DNA of 5,925 nt from Nocardioidaceae bacterium (GTDB taxonomy: Bacteria; Actinomycetota; Actinomycetes; Propionibacteriales; Nocardioidaceae), in NCBI GenBank assembly GCA_020438665.1, contig JAGQUE010000505.1, forward strand, positions 1-5,925. Reading direction: 5' to 3'. How positions within the stretch are numbered: the first letter of the stretch is position 1; every line of letters begins with the position of its first letter. Shown here one piece after another: positions 1 to 5,724 of this stretch. A program made the translations under genes and the position numbers. Below the pieces are notes generated by a model. The model was not told the origin of the DNA, made no database searches, and was given only the letters and a program-made list of their open reading frames with translations.

Positions 1-33
1 CGCAACCTCGCCAAGTCCGTCACGGTCGAATAG
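1..33 (+). CDS. glmS: GlmS C-terminal end (glutamine--fructose-6-phosphate aminotransferase), partial
   Basis: The first reading frame gives RNLAKSVTVE followed by TAG at 31-33. This is the well-known C-terminal tail of GlmS (the E. coli enzyme ends the same way), which helps shape the sugar-binding active site. GlmS makes glucosamine-6-phosphate from fructose-6-phosphate and glutamine, the first step towards UDP-GlcNAc for peptidoglycan. Only ten residues are inside the window, so the call rests on this tail alone, but the match is very characteristic. The next gene starts 15 bases downstream with no terminator-like structure between, so glmS and acpS are probably co-transcribed. Confidence 0.9.
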   Translation, partial: RNLAKSVTVE

Positions 34-48
34 CCGGAGGGCAGCGTC

Positions 49-402
49 ATGGCCGTGGTCGGGGTCGGGATCGACGTCGTGGACATCGAGCGGTTCGGGA
101 CGGTTCTCGACCGCACCTCGGGCATGCGGGCCCGGTTGTTCACGGCCGCCGAGGCGGCCCGACCGCTGGCCTCGCTGGCGGCCCGGTTCGCCGCCAAGGA
201 GGCGCTGGCCAAGGCGCTCGGCGCCCCCACCGGCCTGGTGTGGCTGGACGCCGAGGTGCTGACCGCCGAGGACGGCAGCCCGTCGTTCTCGCTCCAGGGC
301 ACCGTGCTGGCGCGCGCCGACGAGCTCGGCGTCGCCCACGTCCACGTCTCCATGTCCCACGACGCCGGCATCGCCTCGGCGGTCGTCGTGCTCGAGCGCT
401 GA
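49..402 (+). CDS. acpS: Holo-[acyl-carrier-protein] synthase AcpS
   Basis: A 117-residue cytoplasmic enzyme that moves the 4'-phosphopantetheine arm of coenzyme A onto a serine of acyl carrier protein, activating it for fatty-acid synthesis. The length is normal for the AcpS family. The N-terminal [10 protein letters not shown] motif carries the metal-binding Asp9. The second signature, [13 protein letters not shown] at about residues 46-58, carries Glu51 (metal) and Lys55. A C-terminal SMSHD at about 101-105 is the usual AcpS SxSH segment. The ATG at 49 is chosen because GGAGG at 36-40 lies 8 bases upstream and the conserved GIDVV motif begins only seven residues in. It sits between glmS and nnrD in one direction with 15-base gaps on each side, so it is probably part of one operon. 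Nothing is missing or truncated. Confidence 0.96.
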   Translation: MAVVGVGIDVVDIERFGTVLDRTSGMRARLFTAAEAARPLASLAARFAAKEALAKALGAPTGLVWLDAEVLTAEDGSPSFSLQGTVLARADELGVAHVHVSMSHDAGIASAVVVLER

Positions 403-417
403 CCGGGAGGGATCGCC

Positions 418-1821
418 ATGCGACAGGCTCACACCGTCGCCCAGGTCCGGGCCGCCGAGGCCGCGCTGATGGCCACCGTCCCGGACGGCACCTTGATGCA
501 GCGGGCCGCGGCCGGCCTCGCCGCCGCGACCACCGACCTGATCGGCGCGACGTACGGCGCCCGCGTGCGGCTGCTCGTGGGCTCGGGGGACAACGGCGGG
601 GACGCCTTGTTCGCCGGTGCGATGCTGGCCCGGCGGGGCGCCCAGGTCGAGGCCGTCCTGCTCAGCCCGGACCAGGCCCACGCGGCCGGGGTCGCCGCCC
701 TGCTCGGTGCGGGTGGACGGGTCCGCCGCGACGACGACCCGCCCGAGACCCCGGACGTCGTCATCGACGGGATCGTGGGCATCGGGGCGTCCGGGGGGCT
801 GCGCCCGGAGGCCATGGCAGCGCTGCGAGCCTGCGGCGACGCCCCGGTCGTGGCCGTCGACGTGCCGTCCGGCGTGGGGGTCGACACGGCCGAGATCGCC
901 GGTGACCACGTCGCCGCGACGCTCACCGTCACGTTCGGGACCCACAAGGTCGCCCACCTCGTCGACCCGGCGGCCGTGGCCAGCGGTGCCGTCCATCTCG
1001 TCGACATCGGCCTCGACGCGGTCCTGCCCGACCAGGGGGAGCCCGCCGTCGTCTCGCTCCAGGAGCACGATGTCGCGGCGCTGCTGCCGCGCCCGGATCC
1101 GTCGGGCCACAAGTACTCCCGCGGCGTGGTCGGTCTGCGCACGGGCTCGGCCCGCTATCCCGGCGCCGCCGTCCTCTCCGTGTCCGGCGCCAGCTGCGGG
1201 CTGGTCGGCATGGTCCGCTATGACGGCAGCGCGGCCGCGGCGGTGCACGCCGCCCATCCGGAGGTCGTCGGTCCCGGTCAGGTGCAGACCTGGGTGACGG
1301 GGTGCGGGGGCGGCGACGACGCGGGCGAGTCCCTGGCTGCGTGTCTCGACAGCGGAGCCCCGGTCGTCGTCGACGCCGATGCGCTCCGGCACGTCACCGG
1401 TCCGTTGCCCGTCCAAGCGATCCTCACGCCCCACGCCGGCGAGCTCGCCGCGATGCTCGGGGTCGACCGGACCGCCGTCGAGGCGGCGTCGCTGGCCCAT
1501 GTCCGCGCGGCTGCCGACCGGTTCGAGGCGGTCGTGCTCCTCAAGGGCCGTCGCACGCTCGTCGCCGGCCCCGGCGGCCCGGTCGTCGCCAACCCGACCG
1601 GGGTGCCCTGGCTGGCCACCGCGGGCGCCGGTGACGTGCTGGCCGGCCTCGTGGGGAGCCTGCTGGCCGCCGGGCTCGAGCCCCGGTGGGCCGCGGCCGT
1701 CGGGGCCTGGCTCCACGGCGCCGCGGCGACGCTGGCCGCGGCAGGAGGCCCGCTGGTGGCCTCCGACGTGGCGCGACTGGTGCCCGCGACGATCGCGACG
1801 GTGCTGGCCGGCGAGGTGTGA
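418..1821 (+). CDS. nnrD: Bifunctional NAD(P)H-hydrate epimerase / ADP-dependent NAD(P)H-hydrate dehydratase
   Basis: A 467-residue, two-domain metabolite-repair enzyme. The N-terminal YjeF_N domain (about 1-205) interconverts the R and S forms of hydrated NAD(P)H. The C-terminal ribokinase-like YjeF_C domain (about 215-467) dehydrates the S form back to NAD(P)H using ADP. Epimerase motifs seen are GSGDNGGDAL (55-64), DGIVGIGASG (117-126) and VAVDVPSG (145-152). Dehydratase motifs are HKYSRG (231-236), DADAL (319-323), LTPHAGE (336-342), LLKG (374-377) and the nucleotide-binding TAGAGDVLAG (401-410). The domain order and length match the common fused bacterial form. GGAGG at 406-410 lies 7 bases before the ATG, supporting this start. 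It follows acpS by 15 bases. The gene name nnr/nnrD is used variably for this fused protein. Confidence 0.95.
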   Translation: MRQAHTVAQVRAAEAALMATVPDGTLMQRAAAGLAAATTDLIGATYGARVRLLVGSGDNGGDALFAGAMLARRGAQVEAVLLSPDQAHAAGVAALLGAGGRVRRDDDPPETPDVVIDGIVGIGASGGLRPEAMAALRACGDAPVVAVDVPSGVGVDTAEIAGDHVAATLTVTFGTHKVAHLVDPAAVASGAVHLVDIGLDAVLPDQGEPAVVSLQEHDVAALLPRPDPSGHKYSRGVVGLRTGSARYPGAAVLSVSGASCGLVGMVRYDGSAAAAVHAAHPEVVGPGQVQTWVTGCGGGDDAGESLAACLDSGAPVVVDADALRHVTGPLPVQAILTPHAGELAAMLGVDRTAVEAASLAHVRAAADRFEAVVLLKGRRTLVAGPGGPVVANPTGVPWLATAGAGDVLAGLVGSLLAAGLEPRWAAAVGAWLHGAAATLAAAGGPLVASDVARLVPATIATVLAGEV

Positions 1822-1860
1822 CCCACCCCCCACATCGACGGTTCCAGCCCCCCCAGGTGG

Positions 1861-1873
1861 AAGAATCGGCTCT
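1861..1873 (+). promoter_or_regulatory. Candidate -10 element for a leaderless alr transcript
   Basis: AAGAAT at 1861-1866 is followed by seven bases and then the A of the alr ATG at 1874. This is the spacing expected when transcription starts at the start codon itself. The nearest purine-rich run, AGGTGG at 1855-1860, lies 13 bases from the ATG, further than is ideal for a ribosome binding site. A weak -35-like TCGACG at 1835-1840 has a long 20-base spacer. The hexamer departs from the TANNNT consensus at its first base, so the call is tentative. It would give alr its own promoter in the 52-base gap after nnrD. Confidence 0.35.
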
Positions 1874-3022
1874 ATGCGTGATCAGGCGGAGGTCGAGAGC
1901 GCGGAAATCGTGGTCGACCTCGATGCCTTCCGCCGCAACTGCGCGCTGTTGCGGGACGCGGTCGCGCCCGCGCAGATGATGGCCGTGGTGAAGGCCGACG
2001 CCTATGGCCACGGGCTGGTCCCGGTGGCGCGCGCCGCCCGCGAGGCCGGGGTGCCGTGGCTCGGTGTCGCCCGGGTCGCCGAGGCGCTCGAGCTGCGGGC
2101 CCACGGTGACACCGGCCGCCTCGTGGCCTGGCTGGACCTGCCCGGCCACGTGGACTACGCCGAGGCCGTCCGCCAGGACGTCGACATGACGGCCTATTCA
2201 CGCCGCGAGCTCCGCCTCATCGCCGCCGCCGGCCGCGAGGTCGGCCGCCCCGCCCGCGTCCAGCTCAAGGTCGACACCGGCCTGTCCCGTGGGGGCTGCC
2301 CGATGGTCGACTGGCCGGCACTTGTCGACGAGGCCGCCCGCCTCCAGCACGACGGCTCCCTGGCCGTCACCGGTGTGTGGTCGCACTTCGCCTGCAGCGA
2401 CGAGCCCGAGCACCCCGCCAACGACGCCCAGGAGACGGCCTTCGTCGAGGCCGTCCGGGTCGCCGAGGGCGCCGGCCTCCACCCCGAGGTCCGCCACCTG
2501 GCCAACTCCGCGGCCGCGCTCCTGCGCCCGTCCTCCCGCTTCGACCTCGTCCGGCTCGGGCTGCTCTGCTATGGCCTCGACCCGGCGCCCGGGCTGACCC
2601 CCGACCTGGGGCTGACGCCGGTGATGACCGTCCAGACGCCGCTCGCCATGGCCAAGCCGATCGCGGCCGGCACCGGGGTCTCCTATGGCCACACCTGGGT
2701 GGCGCCCCACCCCACCACGGTGGGGCTCGTGCCGGCCGGCTATGCCGAGGGGGTGCCCCGGCATGCCTCCTCGCGGGCAGAAGTCCTGGTTGCCGGACGC
2801 CGGCGGCCCGTCAGAGGCAGAATCTGTATGGACCAGTTCGTGGTCGACCTCGACGGCGACCTGCCCGAACCCGGCACCAGGGTGCTGCTCTTCGGGCCCG
2901 GCACCGACGGCGAGCCGACCGCCCAGGACTGGGCCGAGGCCTGCGGAACCATCAGCTATGAGATCGTCACCAGGATCGGTGGCCGGATGACCAGGCGCTA
3001 TGTGGGCGGAGGTGAGTCGTGA
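1874..3022 (+). CDS. alr: Alanine racemase
   Basis: A 382-residue PLP-dependent, fold-type III enzyme that interconverts L- and D-alanine for peptidoglycan precursors. The PLP lysine is Lys40 in AVVKADAYGHG. KVDTGLSRGG (132-141) carries the conserved Lys132 and Arg139 region. HLANSAA (208-214) and VRLGLLCYG (226-234) line the cofactor pocket. GVSYGHTW (268-275) supplies the second catalytic base, Tyr271, on the partner subunit of the dimer. GRICMDQ (315-321) and SYEIVTRI (361-368) complete the C-terminal domain. The frame stays open far upstream inside nnrD, but ATG 1874 is chosen because EIVVDLDAFRRN, the usual Alr N-terminal strand, begins ten residues later and a candidate -10 lies just upstream. 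It ends in a 4-base overlap with the next gene, implying translational coupling. Confidence 0.96.
   Translation: MRDQAEVESAEIVVDLDAFRRNCALLRDAVAPAQMMAVVKADAYGHGLVPVARAAREAGVPWLGVARVAEALELRAHGDTGRLVAWLDLPGHVDYAEAVRQDVDMTAYSRRELRLIAAAGREVGRPARVQLKVDTGLSRGGCPMVDWPALVDEAARLQHDGSLAVTGVWSHFACSDEPEHPANDAQETAFVEAVRVAEGAGLHPEVRHLANSAAALLRPSSRFDLVRLGLLCYGLDPAPGLTPDLGLTPVMTVQTPLAMAKPIAAGTGVSYGHTWVAPHPTTVGLVPAGYAEGVPRHASSRAEVLVAGRRRPVRGRICMDQFVVDLDGDLPEPGTRVLLFGPGTDGEPTAQDWAEACGTISYEIVTRIGGRMTRRYVGGGES
3008..3015 (+). promoter_or_regulatory. Strong Shine-Dalgarno site that fixes the hydrolase GTG start
   Basis: GGAGGTGA lies inside the last codons of alr. The GGAGG core ends six bases before GTG 3019. 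This near-perfect match to the anti-Shine-Dalgarno sequence supports the GTG at 3019 rather than the later in-frame GTG at 3037, and fits a coupled termination-reinitiation arrangement. Confidence 0.8.
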
Positions 3023-4062
3023 GCATCGGTGAACGGGTGCTCGGGACGCGCTCCACCTCGCCCGAGCTGTGGGTGCGACACCGTGCCGTCGACCCCGACC
3101 TGGATCTCGGGTCGCTGCACAGCGCCACCATCACCGTCGTCGCCGACGACGGCGTGCCCCTCCACGCCGAGATCGACGAGTTCGTGCCCGAGGTCACCGG
3201 CGGCCGACGCGCCAAGCACGCCGCCGCCCCTCCGGCCACGCTGGTGTTCATCCACGGCTACTCCCTCAACCTCGACTGCTGGCACTTCCAGCGGGCGGCG
3301 TTCCGTGGTGCCGTCAAGGCCGTCTACTACGACCAGCGCTCCCACGGCCGCTCCGGCCGGTCCCCGTTCGGCCACTCGACCATCGCCCAGCTCGGCCAGG
3401 ACCTCAAGCGCGTGCTCGACGACCTCACGCACGACGACCCGGTCGTGCTGATCGGTCACTCGATGGGGGGCATGACGATCCTGTCGTTCGCCGAGCAGCA
3501 CCCCGAGCTGTTCGGGACCAAGGTCATCGGGACCGTCCTGATGTCGACGACCGCGGGTGGCCTCGACCCCGGCCGGATCCTCTTCCCGATGCTGCCCGCC
3601 GGCCTCGGGTCGGGGATCATGAACCGGGTCGTCGGCACCCTCTCGCGCGGCCACCGCGCCGTCGACGCCCTCCGCCACCGCGGGCACGACCTCGCCATGA
3701 CCGTCACCGACGCCTATGCGTTCGGCACCGACGTGCCCGACGAGCAGGTCGAGTTCGTCTATGACCTGCTCAACCAGACGCCGTTCGACGTGATCGCCGA
3801 CTTCTTCCCGGCGTTCGCGACCCTCGACACCTGGCACTGCTGCGCCACGCTGTCGACGGTCCCGACCGCGATCATCTGCGGTACGGCGGACAAGATCACC
3901 GCCATCGGGCACAGCCGCAAGCTGCACGCCCGCATCCAGGGCTCCGACCTGCTGGAGTGCGAGGGCGCCGGACACATGGTCAACATCGAGCGGTTCACCA
4001 GCGTCAACCACGAGCTGGAGGCCCTGATCAACCGCGCGATCGACCAGCACGAGGCGCGATGA
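3019..4062 (+). CDS. Alpha/beta-fold hydrolase, substrate unknown
   Basis: A 347-residue alpha/beta hydrolase with an intact catalytic machine. The oxyanion strand is VFIHGYSLNLDCW (76-88). The nucleophile elbow GHSMGG puts Ser148 at the centre. GTADKIT (288-294) provides acid Asp291, and GAGHMVNIER (316-325) provides His319. YYDQRSHGRSG (103-113) is the usual conserved loop after strand 4. A lid-like region spans about 178-265. No signal peptide or membrane segment is visible, so it is probably cytoplasmic. The first 35 residues precede the fold and resemble no domain I know. GTG 3019 overlaps the alr TGA by 4 bases, and its own TGA overlaps the next ATG by 4 bases. From memory, hydrolases occur at this place between alr and tsaE in other actinobacteria, but the substrate is not known to me. 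An esterase, lipase or peptidase role is equally possible. Confidence 0.9.
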   Translation: MSIGERVLGTRSTSPELWVRHRAVDPDLDLGSLHSATITVVADDGVPLHAEIDEFVPEVTGGRRAKHAAAPPATLVFIHGYSLNLDCWHFQRAAFRGAVKAVYYDQRSHGRSGRSPFGHSTIAQLGQDLKRVLDDLTHDDPVVLIGHSMGGMTILSFAEQHPELFGTKVIGTVLMSTTAGGLDPGRILFPMLPAGLGSGIMNRVVGTLSRGHRAVDALRHRGHDLAMTVTDAYAFGTDVPDEQVEFVYDLLNQTPFDVIADFFPAFATLDTWHCCATLSTVPTAIICGTADKITAIGHSRKLHARIQGSDLLECEGAGHMVNIERFTSVNHELEALINRAIDQHEAR

Positions 4063-4988
4063 CCCTGCGGATCCGCCGGGTCGGCCCCGAGGCCGCCGAC
4101 GCGATGCACCACGTCGTGCATGCCGCCTTCGCTGCCCGTGCTCCGCTACACCCGCCCGCCGAGGCGCTGGCGGAGACGCCGGCCACCATCGCCGCCGCCC
4201 TCGAGCCGGGCGGAGGGCTGATCGCCGAGCTCGACGGCGAGCCGGTCGCGACGCTGATCCTCGACCCGGCCGGCGACGCGGTGTTCCTGCGCCGCTTCGG
4301 CGTGCTGCCGACCCATCAGCACCTCGGCCTGGCCCACCGGCTGGTGATGGCCGCGTGCGACGCGGCGGGCGATGCCCGGGAGCTGCGCGTGCTGGCCCGC
4401 CAGGAGCTGCCGGGCACGATCGGCTTCTGGCTCAACGCCGGGTTCGTCGAGACGGGTCGCCGCGCGCCCTATGTCGAGCTTCGGCGGTCGCTCGTGGAGT
4501 CTCATGACGCACCCGACGCCGACGCGACGCGCGCGCTGGGTCAGCAGCTGGCGGCGACGCTCCGACGTGGCGACCTCGTGGTCTTGTCGGGGGGGCTCGG
4601 CGCGGGCAAGACCACGCTGACCCAGGGGATCGGCGCCGGGCTCGGCGTCCGCGGTGATGTGACGTCGCCGACCTTCGTCATCGCCCGGGTCCATCCCTCG
4701 CTGGGGGACGGACCCGCCCTCGTGCACGTGGACGCCTATCGGCTCGGCGGGTTCGCCGAGCTCGACGACCTCGACCTCGACACCTCGCTCGACGAGGCGG
4801 TGACGATCGTGGAGTGGGGCGAGGGGATCGCCGAGGGGCTCTCGGAGTCCCGGCTCGAGATCCGCATCGACCGCGCCGTCGGTGACGACGCCTCCGCTGC
4901 GGTGGACGACGACCTCGACCCCCGGGTCGTGCACGTCCGCGGTCGTGGACCGCGCTGGCTCGACACCGGGCACCGGCCGGGGGACTGA
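4059..4988 (+). CDS. tsaE: GNAT acetyltransferase-TsaE fusion (t6A tRNA modification ATPase)
   Basis: A 309-residue protein with two domains in one uninterrupted frame. Residues 1-145 resemble a GNAT N-acetyltransferase: a strand in FLRRFGVLP (76-84), an acetyl-CoA loop QHLGLAHRL (87-95) replacing the usual RGxGxG, and IGFWLNAGFVETGR (121-134), the typical C-terminal GNAT motif. Residues 155-309 are TsaE, the ATPase that supports TsaB-TsaD in making t6A37: Walker A GGLGAGKTT (178-186, Lys184), VTSPTFVI (201-208), HVDAYRL (223-229, Asp225), ELDDLDLD (234-241) and VEWGEGI (251-257). TsaE alone is usually about 150 residues. The ATG at 4059 lies in a 4-base overlap with the hydrolase stop. A weak GAGG sits only 4 bases upstream, so translation is probably coupled. 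An internal in-frame GTG at 4494 could give free TsaE. The TsaE assignment is firm; the GNAT substrate is unknown. Confidence 0.92.
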   Translation: MTLRIRRVGPEAADAMHHVVHAAFAARAPLHPPAEALAETPATIAAALEPGGGLIAELDGEPVATLILDPAGDAVFLRRFGVLPTHQHLGLAHRLVMAACDAAGDARELRVLARQELPGTIGFWLNAGFVETGRRAPYVELRRSLVESHDAPDADATRALGQQLAATLRRGDLVVLSGGLGAGKTTLTQGIGAGLGVRGDVTSPTFVIARVHPSLGDGPALVHVDAYRLGGFAELDDLDLDTSLDEAVTIVEWGEGIAEGLSESRLEIRIDRAVGDDASAAVDDDLDPRVVHVRGRGPRWLDTGHRPGD

Positions 4989-4999
4989 GTCCCCGGGGA
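4980..4999. terminator. Possible bidirectional hairpin at the convergent tsaE / phosphatase ends
   Basis: GGGGAC (4980-4985) and GTCCCC (4989-4994) form a 6-base-pair stem whose three-base loop is the TGA stop codon of tsaE. It merges with a 10-base perfect palindrome, TCCCCGGGGA (4990-4999). The two convergent genes end only 29 bases apart, so a shared terminator is expected here. There is no T-rich tract on either strand, so it is not a canonical intrinsic terminator, and chance in GC-rich DNA is a real alternative. Confidence 0.3.
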
Positions 5000-5017
5000 T
5001 CGTCGAGCCCGGACCCG

Positions 5018-5560
5018 TCAGGTGGAGCGCCAGCCCTGGGGGGTGCGGGTCAGCCGGAGCAGCTCGGGGAACCGCAACCGCTCCCAGAAGTCGGCCGCGC
5101 CGTTGCGGGTCACCGCGCCCACCCCGACCAGCCACACGGTCATCGCCATCCCGTGGCTGGCGACCACCAACGGACGGTCGCCGCTGAGCCGGCTCCACCA
5201 GTCGATGCCGGCGCCGAAGCGGCGTACGACGTCGGCGTGGGCCTCCCAGCCGGGCGCGAGGTGGCCGCCGAGATAGGCGCGGCGTGCGCGGTGGGCCTCC
5301 TCTCCCCATGGCTCGTCGGGGCGGTCGACCTCGCGGAACCGGGCGTCCGGGACGACGGGGTCCTCGCGGAACCGGGCCGCCGGCGCCAGTGTCGCGACGG
5401 CCTTGACCTCGGGGCTCGTCACCAGCGTGGCGAACCCGGGCAGCCGCTCGGCGAGCTCCGCAGCCGCCTGCTCACCGTCGGGCGACAGCGGCCACTCGGC
5501 GGGCGGGGTGTCCTGGTCGGCGGCGGGCAGCGCATGACGGACGAGGACCAGCGTGGACAC
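5018..5560 (-). CDS. Small histidine phosphatase superfamily protein (SixA/phosphoglycerate-mutase-like)
   Basis: A 180-residue protein of the histidine phosphatase (RHG) superfamily, where a histidine takes up the phosphate as an intermediate. LVRHALP (6-12) gives the phospho-acceptor His9 and Arg8, with Ala in place of the usual Gly. TSPEVKAVAT (48-57) is the second phosphate-pocket segment, with Lys53 where Arg is common. FREVDRP (75-81) gives the proton donor candidate Glu77. VVASHGMAM (132-140) gives the second pocket His136. No signal peptide or membrane segment is seen. The substrate cannot be told; members act on sugar phosphates, phosphoproteins or nucleotides. GTG 5560 is chosen because LVLVRH starts at residue 4, as usual for the family. 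It lacks a Shine-Dalgarno site. It runs against tsaE and away from tsaB, separating two genes that are often adjacent. Confidence 0.9.
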   Translation of the reverse strand: MSTLVLVRHALPAADQDTPPAEWPLSPDGEQAAAELAERLPGFATLVTSPEVKAVATLAPAARFREDPVVPDARFREVDRPDEPWGEEAHRARRAYLGGHLAPGWEAHADVVRRFGAGIDWWSRLSGDRPLVVASHGMAMTVWLVGVGAVTRNGAADFWERLRFPELLRLTRTPQGWRST

Positions 5561-5572
5561 CGCGCCAGCCTA
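5561..5572 (-). promoter_or_regulatory. Candidate -10 element for a leaderless phosphatase transcript
   Basis: On the minus strand TAGGCT (5572 to 5567) fits the TANNNT form of an actinobacterial -10 box and is followed by six bases and then the GTG start at 5560. No Shine-Dalgarno-like purine run lies in the preceding 20 bases. I see no good -35 at the expected distance. The placement suggests transcription starting at or next to the start codon. Confidence 0.4.
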
Positions 5573-5672
5573 GGGCGGCGACTGCCTTCCCCGGGACCTG
5601 GCGCGCTGGCCTGTGGACGAGCGGTGCTGTGCGTTGCCCTGGGCGGATCCGCGCCGGGCTCGGGGCTGCCGA

Positions 5673-5693
5673 GTCGTCACAGGCCGTGACGAC
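5673..5693. promoter_or_regulatory. Perfect dyad (8-base arms, 5-base spacer), possible operator
   Basis: GTCGTCAC (5673-5680), spacer AGGCC, and its exact reverse complement GTGACGAC (5686-5693) form a perfect inverted repeat in the divergent promoter region between the phosphatase gene and tsaB. There is no T tract, and no gene ends nearby, so a terminator is unlikely. Its right arm contains GTGACG (5686-5691), a plausible -35-like element for tsaB, so a bound dimeric regulator could affect tsaB initiation. I do not recognise the motif as the site of a known regulator. Confidence 0.45.
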
Positions 5694-5703
5694 GCGGCGA
5701 GGG

Positions 5704-5724
5704 CCCCCCGATAACCTCGGGGGG
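5704..5724. repeat. Perfect dyad spanning the tsaB -10 region and first base of the start codon
   Basis: CCCCCCGA (5704-5711), spacer TAACC, and TCGGGGGG (5717-5724) form a second perfect inverted repeat with the same 8-5-8 geometry as the dyad just upstream. Its last base is the G of the tsaB GTG, and its centre holds the candidate -10. It could be a second operator, or, if transcription starts further upstream, an RNA hairpin that hides the start codon. The homopolymeric C and G runs make chance formation easier here than for the first dyad. Confidence 0.4.
5712..5717 (+). promoter_or_regulatory. Candidate -10 element for a leaderless tsaB transcript
   Basis: TAACCT fits TANNNT and ends six bases before GTG 5724. 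A possible -35, GTGACG at 5686-5691, is 20 bases upstream, a long spacer. The only Shine-Dalgarno-like run, GAGGG at 5699-5703, is 20 bases from the start, and the G run at 5719-5723 directly abuts it, so neither is usefully placed. The in-frame TAA at 5712-5714 rules out any start further upstream. Confidence 0.5.

Noticed and set aside
240..905. Overlapping plus-strand open frame across the acpS-nnrD junction.
   Set aside because: The product is almost entirely Arg, Gly and Pro, typical of an alternative frame in GC-rich DNA, and both underlying genes have clear motifs.
1379..1873. Upstream in-frame extension of alr into nnrD.
   Set aside because: The extra residues are an out-of-frame reading of nnrD, rich in Arg, Pro and Ser. 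The Alr fold begins right after ATG 1874.
1822..1873. Terminator between nnrD and alr.
   Set aside because: Only a short CCACC / GGTGG pairing across a long loop can be drawn, with no T tract, so I do not call a terminator there.
2998..4050. A 350-codon open frame on the minus strand opposite the hydrolase gene.
   Set aside because: It is the antisense shadow of a GC-rich gene. Its product is a low-complexity run of Gly, Arg, Val and Asp without recognisable motifs, while the plus-strand frame has a full catalytic triad and a strong ribosome binding site.
3957..4058. Upstream in-frame ATG extension of the GNAT-TsaE gene.
   Set aside because: The 34 extra residues are an Arg/Gln-rich shadow of the hydrolase C-terminus. 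The ATG at 4059 gives the usual 4-base overlap and a normal GNAT N-terminus.
4504..4620. ATG at 4504 in the +1 frame as a separate tsaE start, which would imply a frameshift.
   Set aside because: That frame encodes an Arg/Ser-rich shadow and loses the Walker A motif. The real TsaE frame is continuous with the GNAT domain and needs no shift.
4146..5309. A 387-codon open frame on the minus strand across tsaE and the phosphatase gene.
   Set aside because: It overlaps the phosphatase in another frame of the same strand and is antisense to TsaE. The product is Arg/Pro/Gly-rich and has no family motif.
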